Shown here piece after piece: positions 34,349 to 43,373 of a DNA stretch of 64,000 bases (position 1 is its first letter; each line of letters starts with the position of its first letter). The DNA is taken from contig NZ_JACYFG010000051.1 in the NCBI RefSeq assembly GCF_014803405.1, positions 1 through 64,000 on the forward strand. The letters run 5' to 3'. The translations under genes were made by a program, and so were the position numbers. The notes beneath the pieces are model-generated. The model did not search any database. It worked only from the letters and a program-made list of their open reading frames with translations, and was not told the DNA's origin. The stretch is from Pelagicoccus enzymogenes (GTDB taxonomy: Bacteria > Verrucomicrobiota > Verrucomicrobiia > Opitutales > Opitutaceae).

Positions 34349-37144
34349 TCAAGGAAGCTCGGAGTCGATCGAATAACTGCCTGAATCGAGCGTAAAGGTA
34401 GCGTACCCATCGCAGATTCCTTCGAGTTTAACGTCGGAGCATTCCAACAAGGCGTTACCTCCCATGGTGATGAGATCGGCAGCCTTGCTTGGAATGGAAA
34501 TCCTAGCGGTGGTGTTGGCTGGAATGGATACCTCCCACTGGAATCGTTCGCCATTTTTTGACCACTCGCTTTTGATTGTTCCGTACGGTGAATCGTGGCT
34601 CGTTTTTACCCAATCGAGTTGATCGAAACCGTATGGCTTCAAATGGACCACCTTGAAGCCGGGCGCTCCTGGGCGGATGCCCCCGAGGCTTTCGTGAAAC
34701 CACGCTGCAAAGCCGCTTTGCATAGGGTGATTGAGGGATCGTCCCGAAGTGCTCCGCCCACGTGGAAATTCGTCGAAAATTTCGGGCCAAGTTGTCAGGC
34801 CTTGCGACAGAGCGTAGCTGTAGCTTGGCCAGGTGGGCTTTTTTAGGGCTGCGATGGCGGCATCGCTTGACCCGCTTTCGCTGAGCAGGCTGTAGATGGG
34901 CCGTCCTCCATGGATGCCTACGGCTACGTGACCTAGGTGGTTTGCGGTGACATCGTGTACTAGCGAGTTGGAGACGCGTTCCCGTTGGCGTTCGGGAAAC
35001 AATTCGAACCGCAAGGAAATCGCATTTGCGGTCTGCGATCCGTATCCGCCTATGGATTCGTCGAAATAGGTTTTGTTGAAGGCATCCTTCGTTCTTCGCG
35101 CGAGTTCTTTGAACTGTTCTACGTCATCTTGCTTGCCGAGATATTCCGCAAAACGCTGCATGACGCGTAGCGTGCCGTAATAAAACGCAGTTGAGCTCAG
35201 TTCGACCGGACATTCCATGTGCTTGTTGCCGCCGGGAGGGCACCAATCTCCATAGCCACGGATCACAATGCCATTCTCGGTGAGAGATTCGACATATTGG
35301 ATCCAGCGTTTGAGGTGAGGGTAGTGACGTGTGAACACGTCGGTGTCACCGTAGTAAAGGTATTGATACCAAGGAAGGAGAATGTAGGCGGATCCCCAGT
35401 CAGGGCGAGCTTCCTGGCAGACGCGTCGGCCGGTGGCGACGTTCGTGGGAATGCCAGGGGTTGCCTTTTGGCCCCAGTAGGTGACGCCTCCGCGACCGAG
35501 GTTCGTCTCGATGTCGTCCGCGAATTTTGTCCAGAACTGGGCCATGTCGTAGTTGAAAATGGCCGTTTCTCCGACAGCGTGCGTATCGCCTAGCCAGGCG
35601 CATTTTTCGCGATGCGGACAATCTTCCAGAATGGAGTGGAGGTTGTCTTCGATGGTCCACATTGACGCGTCGTAGATTCTATTCAATACCTCGTCCGAAC
35701 TTAGGAAGTAGCCTCGTCGGGCGACGGCGGTGCGTACGAATACGCCTTGGAGCGTATCGCTGTCAGGGGGTGAACTGAGTCCCTCGATTTCTATGTATCT
35801 GAAACCGTGATACGTAAAACGAGGTTCCCATGTTTCGATTCCGTCACCTTTGCAGATGTAGATGTCCATTTGCTCGAGTCCAGTGGCGTGAACCCCGGTA
35901 GTAATCATGTCGAGCTCTCTTCGATCGTCGGTCAGGATTTCAGAGTAGCGCAGGGTGAGTTGCGTGCCTGCCGGCTCTTGAACCCGGATCTTTGCCCAAC
36001 CAGCTATATTTTGACCGAGGTCAAAGATCCATTTTCCGTCATGTCCTCGGATTATGGATACTGGGGCGAGGGATTTTATCCTCCTGATGGGGTCGATCAT
36101 TTGCGCTTGTAGCTTTGGAGCGAGGGCTTCGCATCGCGTTGCGTGCGACCAGCTTGAGTCGTCGAATCCTGGAAGCTGCCAGCCGTCCATTTCCAGTCGA
36201 GCGTCATAGCTCTCCCCTCCGTAGACGTTGTCGTAGAGTATAGGGCCGCTGGATGCTTTCCATGAAGAGTCTGAATTAATGGTTTGAGTGGAGCCGTCTG
36301 CGTAGTCCACGAGGATTTTGGCGATAAGCCCTGGCCTGCCGTAGTTGAGGCCGGGGGCATTGAAGGCATGGTTCTGACCATAGAAACCACTGCCCAGCTG
36401 CACTGTGGCGACGTTTTCACCGGGGTGGAGAGCGGCGGTGATGTCATGGGTGACGTAAAGAGCTCGTCGATCGTAAGTGACGTTGGCGGGGTCGAGAACG
36501 GCGTCGCTGCAAGGGATCCCGTTGATTTGCATTTCGCTGTATCCGAGACCGCATAGGTAGGCGCGGGCTCGCTTGATTCCGGGGCGGACCGTGAAGGTTT
36601 TCCTGAACAGAGGCGAGGGGTAGGATTGGACTTCCTTGGCCTCGTTAATGAACTTGGTTTTGAGTGACCTTTTGGTAAGGGGAGAGCTTCGGTTGTCGCC
36701 CTCCATTTGTATCCAGTTGGCGCCGTCCCAATCCGACTGCGAAGGAAGTCCGATTTCCCAGCTTCCGATGGTTGACCACTCGCTCTTCCTGTTATTCTGG
36801 TCCCAGAACTGGACGCTCCAGTAGCAAGTCTGGCGCGACGAAAGGGGGAGGCCTGCATAGCGAAGGTGGAGACTTTGATTAGATTCTACTTTTCCGCTGT
36901 CCCAAAGGTCGGCTTGGCGGGACTTGATTCCTTCTGGCGTAGTTGAGACGAGAATGCGGTAGGCGGTTTGCTGGACCGCATGTTCCTGTGACTCGATTTG
37001 CCAGCTCAAACGTGGGCTTGTCTCGTCGATCCCGAGTGGGTCCCTTTTGTATTCGCAGGTCAGGTTGACCACGCTAGCTGCGTAGCTTTGAGCCACAAGG
37101 AGCAGGCTGGCGAGTAGAGAGAGAAGGCGATATTTCGATGGCAT
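34349..37144 (-). CDS. Divergent alpha-L-rhamnosidase, GH78
   Basis: 931 residues, signal peptide LLSLLASLLLVAQSYA. Domain order matches GH78: DPLGIDETSPRLSWQIES, YWSVQFWDQNNRKSEWS, an ARAYLCGLGYSEMQINGI sugar-binding segment, FDLGQNIAGWAKIRV, then the barrel. The catalytic stretch is altered to EDCPHREKCAWLGD (Asp508, Glu513, Asp520), with HREK for the usual QRDER. The base-containing region is also unlike the other two copies: LTTWPEIFDEFPRGRS followed by SLNHPMQSGFAAWF instead of the WERW form. The key acids remain, so it is probably active but may prefer another aglycone. It is second in a leftward operon, 24 bases after the BNR_4-GH105 gene. Confidence 0.88.
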   Translation of the reverse strand: MPSKYRLLSLLASLLLVAQSYAASVVNLTCEYKRDPLGIDETSPRLSWQIESQEHAVQQTAYRILVSTTPEGIKSRQADLWDSGKVESNQSLHLRYAGLPLSSRQTCYWSVQFWDQNNRKSEWSTIGSWEIGLPSQSDWDGANWIQMEGDNRSSPLTKRSLKTKFINEAKEVQSYPSPLFRKTFTVRPGIKRARAYLCGLGYSEMQINGIPCSDAVLDPANVTYDRRALYVTHDITAALHPGENVATVQLGSGFYGQNHAFNAPGLNYGRPGLIAKILVDYADGSTQTINSDSSWKASSGPILYDNVYGGESYDARLEMDGWQLPGFDDSSWSHATRCEALAPKLQAQMIDPIRRIKSLAPVSIIRGHDGKWIFDLGQNIAGWAKIRVQEPAGTQLTLRYSEILTDDRRELDMITTGVHATGLEQMDIYICKGDGIETWEPRFTYHGFRYIEIEGLSSPPDSDTLQGVFVRTAVARRGYFLSSDEVLNRIYDASMWTIEDNLHSILEDCPHREKCAWLGDTHAVGETAIFNYDMAQFWTKFADDIETNLGRGGVTYWGQKATPGIPTNVATGRRVCQEARPDWGSAYILLPWYQYLYYGDTDVFTRHYPHLKRWIQYVESLTENGIVIRGYGDWCPPGGNKHMECPVELSSTAFYYGTLRVMQRFAEYLGKQDDVEQFKELARRTKDAFNKTYFDESIGGYGSQTANAISLRFELFPERQRERVSNSLVHDVTANHLGHVAVGIHGGRPIYSLLSESGSSDAAIAALKKPTWPSYSYALSQGLTTWPEIFDEFPRGRSTSGRSLNHPMQSGFAAWFHESLGGIRPGAPGFKVVHLKPYGFDQLDWVKTSHDSPYGTIKSEWSKNGERFQWEVSIPANTTARISIPSKAADLITMGGNALLECSDVKLEGICDGYATFTLDSGSYSIDSELP

Positions 37145-37168
37145 TGTCTTGGGTGTGGAGGCGAAGGT

Positions 37169-39574
37169 TCAGCGCTCGGGTATCGATTTCAGAAGTCGGG
37201 TGAGTTCGGCTCCAGCTGCGAGGAAGGCACCGGTTCCATAGACTTCAGTGCGGTCGGGCCATGCCGAGCCCGGTTCGGCGCCAATCGGCTGGACGTAGCC
37301 TAGCATTCCCTCGGGGGTGATGGAGCGCGCGAGCGCTCCCCAGGCCTTCAGGACAACCGGTTCGTAGGTATCGCGGTCAAGGATGCCGGCGTTGATGCCC
37401 CAAGCTAGGCCGAAACAGTAGAACCCGGTGCCGCTGGTTTCTGGAGTAGGGTAGGTATCGGCCTCGAGAAGGCTCATGGCCCAATGGCCGTTTGGGGTTT
37501 GCAGGTAGGCAATGCGGCGGGCCATCTTTTTGTAGATATCTACGAAGTACCGGTGCTGTTCGGAGTTTTTAGGCAGTTCGGGGATAAGCTCTGCGAGGCC
37601 GCCGAACACCCAACCGTTGCCGCGAGCCCAAAATATTTTGCTGCCATTGTGTCTTTGTTCGATGAAACGGGTGTCGCGGAAGTAGAGGTCTTCGGTCGGA
37701 TCGAAGAGAAGTTCGGTGATTGCCTTGTATTCGTCGAACATCCAGTCGCGGTACTTTGGATTGCCCGTGACGGAGGAGAGTTTGGCCCAGACGGGTGGGG
37801 CCATGAAGAGCGAATCGCACCAGCTCCAACGATCTTCTCCGATTCGATGGTTCCAGGTGAGGGGAACGGTCGATGGCTTGGCTATGATTTTGTCGAACTG
37901 GTCGACTATATTTTTGTACTTAGATTTGTCTCCAAATTTCTGGTACAAGCTGAGGTATAGCTGCCCGATGCAGTGGTCGTCCGCGTGGTAGAAGCGAGCG
38001 GGTCGGAGTTTCCAATGCATGTTTTCTGAAAGATCTATCAACCATCGGTAGTAGCGGGGGTCCTCTGAGATCTCAGCCCACTTTTCCATCCCGACCATTA
38101 GGGTGGCGGCCGGCCATTCATTGGCGGTGTAGGGGCGTTTGCGGTGCTTGTTGTCGAAGACCTCGCCGAAGTGCTCGATTTGCCAGTCTGCGACGCGGCT
38201 AAGCTCATTGCGTACCGAAGCAAGGGAGGGGCGTTCTTCCGGGGGATCTGAGCGACCGATCCAGTAATCAACTACAGAAACGGTTTTCCCGGTTTGTCCG
38301 ATGACGGAAATCCAGCCATCCGCCCGGCTGCGGTCCACTTGTATTTTGCTGTCCTCAAACAGCGTTGCTGGACCCGAAGCGAGCTTGTCTCGTTTGGCGA
38401 AGCTGTCAGCAGCTGCGCTCTCGATGCCCTCTGGAGTTACGAGATAAACGCGATCGTCATGGGCCGCCAGGCTTCCGAGGGACGGCGAAGATTGGCGACT
38501 CCATTGGCCAGTCGTCGGATTGCGCTGAAAGTAAGCTGGAGAGCCGTCCTCGCCTTTCATCAATACGTGGACGCGACCGCTGGCATCGACCGTCATGGAG
38601 CCCCCGTTTACGAATTTCGTTCCAGATGGGATCGACCAGACTACGGCGCTTTGGGTGTCGGCAGTAATAAAGGCGTTGCCTCTAATACCGATGGTGTTGC
38701 CCTCGTTGTCTTTCCAGGTGTTGCCTTGGTCGTCGCTGTAGGCATAGCAGAGGTCGTGAGTCGTGTCGGCCTTGGGCGAGTCGCGCCAGCACCAGGTCAA
38801 GTGTCGACGGCCGTTGTGGGTTGCCAAGGAGTGAGGGTAGGCGTTCACGGTTTTATTTCCGCGGGACCAACTCTTGTCGATGATCTTTGCCTGTGCGGGA
38901 TCGTTGAGGAACCACTTGCCGTTGCTGTATTCAAAAAGGCAGGAATCGGCGCTGCCCGAGCCGCCGTTGAGGCGTAGGTAGAGAGATAGGTTTTTTCCGT
39001 GGTTGGCGAAGCTTGGGTAGGTGACGCCTTCAATCTTCGGACCGCCTAGATTGTCCTGTACCGGGCCGAAGAGCTTGTCGTTCCATGAGTAGTTTTCTGG
39101 GCTTCGGGCAACGGGGTGTAGACTTTTTCGGTACCGAAGGGTGGAACCATGGTGGTCGAAGCTTAGGTGTAGGTAGCCGTCCGCTGAGATGCCCAGCGCT
39201 ACTTTCTCATGACCGTCGCCAAAACCGCGGGCGATGGGGCCGACTTTTCCTCGGTCGCCGTTTTCGGTTCGTTGGTATCCGGTAAGCGATACCGCGTGCC
39301 AGGAGCCTCCAGGCAGCCTCCGTCTTGCAACGGTAACTTGGCGCTGGTCGTCCCAGAAGGCAGCGTATTGCCAGCCAGCATGGCTTTGTAGGGCTCCGGG
39401 GCCGAAATTCCACTTGGCCGGCCTCTCCACAATATCTTTGGGCATAGCGCGCGTGCTGACAGTCGAGATTCTGTGGAACGAGGTCTCCGCCCGCGTCTGA
39501 GCTGGCGCTAGATAGGCGCCTATAAGACAGGCGAGCGGAGCGAGTAGTTTTTGTAAGGCGTTGTTGCTGAGCAT
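37169..39574 (-). CDS. Two-domain enzyme: BNR_4 propeller (ulvan-lyase-like) fused to GH105/GH88
   Basis: 801 residues from ATG 39574; the frame is open further upstream but reads as promoter DNA. A signal peptide covers residues 1-29. Residues about 45-440 form a BNR_4-type propeller: GDGHEKVALGISADGYLHLS (119-138) with His141-His142 behind it, and an Asp-box SDDQGNTW (280-287). This His-rich pattern is like PL24/PL25 ulvan lyases. Residues about 470-801 are a GH105/GH88 barrel with YHADDHCIGQLYLSLY (529-544), WCDSLFMAPP (585-594, probable catalytic Asp587) and WARGNGW (649-655). GH105 removes the unsaturated uronic acid left by a lyase. One protein could thus do two successive steps on ulvan-like polymers. 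It is first in the leftward operon with a GH78. Confidence 0.82.
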   Translation of the reverse strand: MLSNNALQKLLAPLACLIGAYLAPAQTRAETSFHRISTVSTRAMPKDIVERPAKWNFGPGALQSHAGWQYAAFWDDQRQVTVARRRLPGGSWHAVSLTGYQRTENGDRGKVGPIARGFGDGHEKVALGISADGYLHLSFDHHGSTLRYRKSLHPVARSPENYSWNDKLFGPVQDNLGGPKIEGVTYPSFANHGKNLSLYLRLNGGSGSADSCLFEYSNGKWFLNDPAQAKIIDKSWSRGNKTVNAYPHSLATHNGRRHLTWCWRDSPKADTTHDLCYAYSDDQGNTWKDNEGNTIGIRGNAFITADTQSAVVWSIPSGTKFVNGGSMTVDASGRVHVLMKGEDGSPAYFQRNPTTGQWSRQSSPSLGSLAAHDDRVYLVTPEGIESAAADSFAKRDKLASGPATLFEDSKIQVDRSRADGWISVIGQTGKTVSVVDYWIGRSDPPEERPSLASVRNELSRVADWQIEHFGEVFDNKHRKRPYTANEWPAATLMVGMEKWAEISEDPRYYRWLIDLSENMHWKLRPARFYHADDHCIGQLYLSLYQKFGDKSKYKNIVDQFDKIIAKPSTVPLTWNHRIGEDRWSWCDSLFMAPPVWAKLSSVTGNPKYRDWMFDEYKAITELLFDPTEDLYFRDTRFIEQRHNGSKIFWARGNGWVFGGLAELIPELPKNSEQHRYFVDIYKKMARRIAYLQTPNGHWAMSLLEADTYPTPETSGTGFYCFGLAWGINAGILDRDTYEPVVLKAWGALARSITPEGMLGYVQPIGAEPGSAWPDRTEVYGTGAFLAAGAELTRLLKSIPER

Positions 39575-40050
39575 CCTATTTGAGTTCAGTGAAGCGGAAG
39601 AGGGGAGCGGTTCTTTTTGATCTTTGGCCTTTTCCTGCTCCGAAGGCAGGTTTCCCTGGGGGCGCGGCCAAGGAATTAACCAATGATTGATTTCATCGCG
39701 ATGCAACGGGATCTCGGAGAGGCTTTGCCTGACTGTTAGGTTCTCTTTAGGGAGAGCGAACCTTGCTAGGGATAGGCTTCGGGAGGCCCTTTTCTTAGAG
39801 GAGGAAGACGATCTGTTCGGGCCGCTGCACCGTACAGTCAGGTTGTCCCGCAATTGTCTTTGTTGGGTTAGCGAACTGTATTATTTCCACCTTGGATAGT
39901 CTGCCTGAATCTCGCTCGCTTTAAGTGAGCAGTTGCCGCCCCTTGCCGGTGGGCGAGGTTTTCTCGGCTATTCCTTCCCCTACCTAACCCTTAGGGACCG
40001 GCTCGGTTCCAGTGAAGCTCTCCTCTGTGGAGATATTCAACATACAAACG
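39575..40050. promoter_or_regulatory. Divergent promoter region with two dyad sites
   Basis: 475 bases between the leftward lyase operon and TonB receptor 2. CCTGACTGT (39728-39736) is the exact reverse complement of ACAGTCAGG (39834-39842), so each direction has its own copy facing its gene. The first gives TGACTGTTA (39730-39738), a one-mismatch dyad; the second has two mismatches. No gene is seen. Confidence 0.45.
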
Positions 40051-43014
40051 ATGATGATATACCCCCCACTAAAAGAAATCCCCACGTGGAAACTTATTTA
40101 CGGAGCTCTTGTATTGAGCGCTGCCTATTCTCCCGCCTTAATGGCTCAAGAGGAGGATGTTGATGTGTATGAACTCTCTCCTTTTACGATCGATGCGGGG
40201 TCCGAAGATGGCTATCGCGCGACGCAAACGCTTAGTGGCACTCGCCTCAAAAGTGACCTGAAAGATGTTGGTGCCTCGATGACGATCTTTACGGAAGAGA
40301 TCATGAACGATCTTGCGGCGAATAGTATAGAAGACATTCTGAACTTCGCCCCGAATACAGACGTTTTCGTAAACGATCTTAACGATTCTCAAGGATTTGG
40401 AAACGACTTCATAAACAATGACGTAAAGTATGTTACGCGCGGTGGTTCCACCACGATTGTAGGACAGAATTTCTTCCAGACCGGCATTCCGAACGATCGT
40501 TTCAGCACGGAGCGTCTGACCTTTACGCGCGGGCCGAACGCGGTGCTATTCGGCCTGGGAAACCCCGCTGGAGCTTTCGTCTCGAGTACGAAGCAAGCTC
40601 ACAGCAAGAAGAAGACTTCGATCTCGACTCAAATCGACGATAGAGGGTCCTTCCGTATTAATCTAGACCATAACCAACCGATCGTCGAAGACAAGCTGGC
40701 GGTTCGCTATTCGGGGCTTTACGATGCGAGCAATCACTACCTGCCTGACGCTGAGGGCCTGAGCAAGCGGCACTTCTTCACCGTTCGTTACCAGCCCCTG
40801 AAAGGGACGGTGTTGAGAGCGAACTACGAGCGAGGGACCATAGACAAGCCGGCGGTTCGACCGTGGCCTATCTTCGACGCCTACAGCGCTTGGATGCAGG
40901 AAGGGTCTCCGTTGCGAGCGACTCCCAGTACGCCTCGTGTCGAAGGTATGGAGAACGATGGCGCTCGTGACTTGATCTCTACGGAGTTCAGTCCAGCTGG
41001 TACGCAGATCCCTACTATGACTTTGCGAAACCAAGCTCGAAGCGCCAAGCCTAGCTTCGCTGCGGGATTCGCTCCCTCGGGCAATAAATTGTCTTCTATA
41101 GACGAATCCGTGTTTCCTATCTTTCATACCACGTTCGCGGGATTGGCGGCGCGATTGCACGACTACGAGACCAACAGTTTCTTTTTGGAACAGAAGATCA
41201 CCGACAAGATGTATTTGGAGCTCGCATACAATACTGTTGAAAACGATTACCGTTCTTTCAATGGCATGCGGGGAGGGGACGCGATGTTGCATTTCGACGT
41301 CAACGAGCAGCTTCCTGACGGTAGTCCCAACCCCAATGTAGGCCTGCCGTACGTTCAGGCTAGGCCAACCCTTATCGATGCGGACAGCGAGAGAATTAAC
41401 AAGCGAGCCATGTTGTCCTACGATTTGGACTTTACCGATAGGGACGATTGGGTGAAGCACCTCGGAAGGCACCAAATGGCAGTTTTTTTGGAGGACTCTA
41501 GGGTCGAGTCGTGGGCGAGCAACAATGTACATCGCAATGTAACGCCGCTCTTCACTACTTCACCGCAGACGCGCATAACGCACCCATGGAACCAGCTTTC
41601 GTATCGATTCTATTTCGATCCGGAAAACGGCAAGCTCAGTACTGCCGAGGGCAGGCGGATTCTTGAGGCACCGGTCATTTATTCAGGAGATCCCATTCCG
41701 GAGCCGGGCCCGAATGGGATCACGCCGGCCTTTGTGGCCCAGCAAGGGCCTAACGTACGAGACGTAGACGTCGAGACCGAGGCGCTCGCGATCCAAAGCT
41801 TCTTCTTCAACCGCCGGTTAGTGGTCACGAATGGTTTTCGTGAAGATACGCAAACTTCATTCGCCGGTTTGCCTGCAGACTTCAGGGATTTCCGCGATGA
41901 TGACCTGAACAACGTGAACCCACGCACGTTGAGCCCCCGCGAGCTCTTTGCGGATAGTCCCGAATCTCGGGGCGGTAGCACTAAAAGCCAAGGTGTTGTC
42001 TTTCACGCTACCAAGTTCATGAGCTTGAGCTACAATACGTCGAACAACTTCTCGGTAAACGCGACCACGCGCGACCTGTACGGAAACCTATTGCCGAATC
42101 CGCAGGGCGATGGCGAAGATATTAGCGTGAAATTCGATCTTATGGATCGGAAGATGTTCTTGGACTTTACGTATTATACCAATTCCACGGTTGATAAGCT
42201 TGATGATATAAGAAGAACCCCTGCAGGCGATTTTCTGCAGGTGCGAGACATATGGAATACGATCTATAATGAAACGGGAGATCCGAAGTTTCAATCGCCT
42301 CCGTACGCTACGCTTGGATCGATCTGGAAGGATCGTACGACTACGACCGCAAAGGGATGGGAGTTTTCAATGACGGCTAAACCTGTTAAGGGCTGGAATA
42401 TCCGATTGAACGGCAGCAAGCGCGGCAACAGTACTACCACCGAACGTGGTGTCGTTACCCGCCAGTACATGAACGAGTACCTCCCTATCATCAAAGCCAA
42501 CGAGACTTGGATGGGATATGTTTCCGGCGACGGGGAAGGGCGAGCGGTATCCGAAATCGTAGCAGATCTAGAGGAAACCCTTCGCAACTTCGAGCGCATC
42601 AAGGATCTACCAGCCGATGTGTTCGCCCCGAACTGGACGGCCAACCTAATCACTTCCTATCGATTCGCAGGTGACTCGAGCCTCAAGGGCTTCTCGATCG
42701 GGGGTAGCATGAATATGCGTGGGAAGACTATCAACGGTTTCGGTGTTGACGATTCTGATACGGTATTGCCCGATGTTCCGTTCTACTCGCCAGGATACGA
42801 AATATTTGGGGCGTGGTTTGGATACGACAGAAAAATCTTAAACGATAAAGTAAATTGGAAGTTTCAGGTCAATATTCGCAACGTATTCGACGATTACACG
42901 GTACACCCGCTACGGTCGGTTGACACCAGAGACGGAAACAACACCTCGAGCACTGCTTTGTACATGTTGCGTGAGCCGAGGACCATTCGTATAACAAACA
43001 CGTTTACGTTCTAG
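40051..43014 (+). CDS. TonB-dependent outer-membrane receptor 2
   Basis: 987 residues from ATG 40051 (a GTG at 40012 is in frame but reads as leader). The signal region LIYGALVLSAAYSPALMAQ precedes VYELSPFTIDAGSEDGY, the shared candidate TonB-contact segment. The plug includes TLSGTRLKSDLKDVGASMTI, VKYVTRGG and RLTFTRGPNAVLFGLGNPAG; a 22-strand barrel follows and ends RTIRITNTFTF. It is a close sister of receptor 3, similar along the full length, yet the two genes differ strongly in silent codon positions. It should carry oligosaccharides across the outer membrane. A terminator follows the stop. Confidence 0.92.
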   Translation: MMIYPPLKEIPTWKLIYGALVLSAAYSPALMAQEEDVDVYELSPFTIDAGSEDGYRATQTLSGTRLKSDLKDVGASMTIFTEEIMNDLAANSIEDILNFAPNTDVFVNDLNDSQGFGNDFINNDVKYVTRGGSTTIVGQNFFQTGIPNDRFSTERLTFTRGPNAVLFGLGNPAGAFVSSTKQAHSKKKTSISTQIDDRGSFRINLDHNQPIVEDKLAVRYSGLYDASNHYLPDAEGLSKRHFFTVRYQPLKGTVLRANYERGTIDKPAVRPWPIFDAYSAWMQEGSPLRATPSTPRVEGMENDGARDLISTEFSPAGTQIPTMTLRNQARSAKPSFAAGFAPSGNKLSSIDESVFPIFHTTFAGLAARLHDYETNSFFLEQKITDKMYLELAYNTVENDYRSFNGMRGGDAMLHFDVNEQLPDGSPNPNVGLPYVQARPTLIDADSERINKRAMLSYDLDFTDRDDWVKHLGRHQMAVFLEDSRVESWASNNVHRNVTPLFTTSPQTRITHPWNQLSYRFYFDPENGKLSTAEGRRILEAPVIYSGDPIPEPGPNGITPAFVAQQGPNVRDVDVETEALAIQSFFFNRRLVVTNGFREDTQTSFAGLPADFRDFRDDDLNNVNPRTLSPRELFADSPESRGGSTKSQGVVFHATKFMSLSYNTSNNFSVNATTRDLYGNLLPNPQGDGEDISVKFDLMDRKMFLDFTYYTNSTVDKLDDIRRTPAGDFLQVRDIWNTIYNETGDPKFQSPPYATLGSIWKDRTTTTAKGWEFSMTAKPVKGWNIRLNGSKRGNSTTTERGVVTRQYMNEYLPIIKANETWMGYVSGDGEGRAVSEIVADLEETLRNFERIKDLPADVFAPNWTANLITSYRFAGDSSLKGFSIGGSMNMRGKTINGFGVDDSDTVLPDVPFYSPGYEIFGAWFGYDRKILNDKVNWKFQVNIRNVFDDYTVHPLRSVDTRDGNNTSSTALYMLREPRTIRITNTFTF

Positions 43015-43040
43015 CCTACATAGATTGAGTGAGCTTTTCG

Positions 43041-43074
43041 GAGGCAGCGGCTATTAGCCGTTGCCTCTCTTTTT
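43041..43074 (+). terminator. Rho-independent terminator of TonB receptor 2
   Basis: GAGGCAGCGGCT (43041-43052) pairs with AGCCGTTGCCTC (43056-43067, one G-T pair) around ATT, followed by TCTTTTT. Confidence 0.88.
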
Positions 43075-43373
43075 GTCGATTCGGTTAGTGTTGCCGGAAC
43101 CCTCTTCTAATGAGGGGTAGCCTTAGGTTTTCCTCAGGGGCGTATCGATTTTTCAAGGTATCTGGGGTGGCGGCGGACAGTCAGGTTGCTTGGCCGTTGA
43201 TTGTTCGCTTGTTTGAATCATGTAAAATAGCCTGCCCGCCCCCATCTTCATAAGATAATGAGAGTCTCTCTGTTTTGTGAAGCGTGGGGTGCTCGCTTGT
43301 TTAGGTTATAGTTAAGGGAGCCGTGGCGGCTACCTGTTTTCCCTGTTCATCTAGAATCAATTGATGGCAAATT
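43075..43373. promoter_or_regulatory. Leader/promoter region of TonB receptor 3
   Basis: About 300 bases without a gene. GGACAGTCAGG (43175-43185) holds the same 9-mer ACAGTCAGG as the receptor 2 promoter and is a one-mismatch dyad; both plus-strand copies continue GTTG. A C-rich patch follows at 43229-43240. Confidence 0.42.

Noticed and set aside
39575-39853. 93-residue extension of the BNR_4-GH105 protein
   Set aside because: It lies before the natural signal peptide and contains the dyad site; it reads as promoter DNA.
39687-39899. Small plus-strand frame in the divergent promoter region
   Set aside because: No ribosome site or conserved feature; overlaps the regulatory region.
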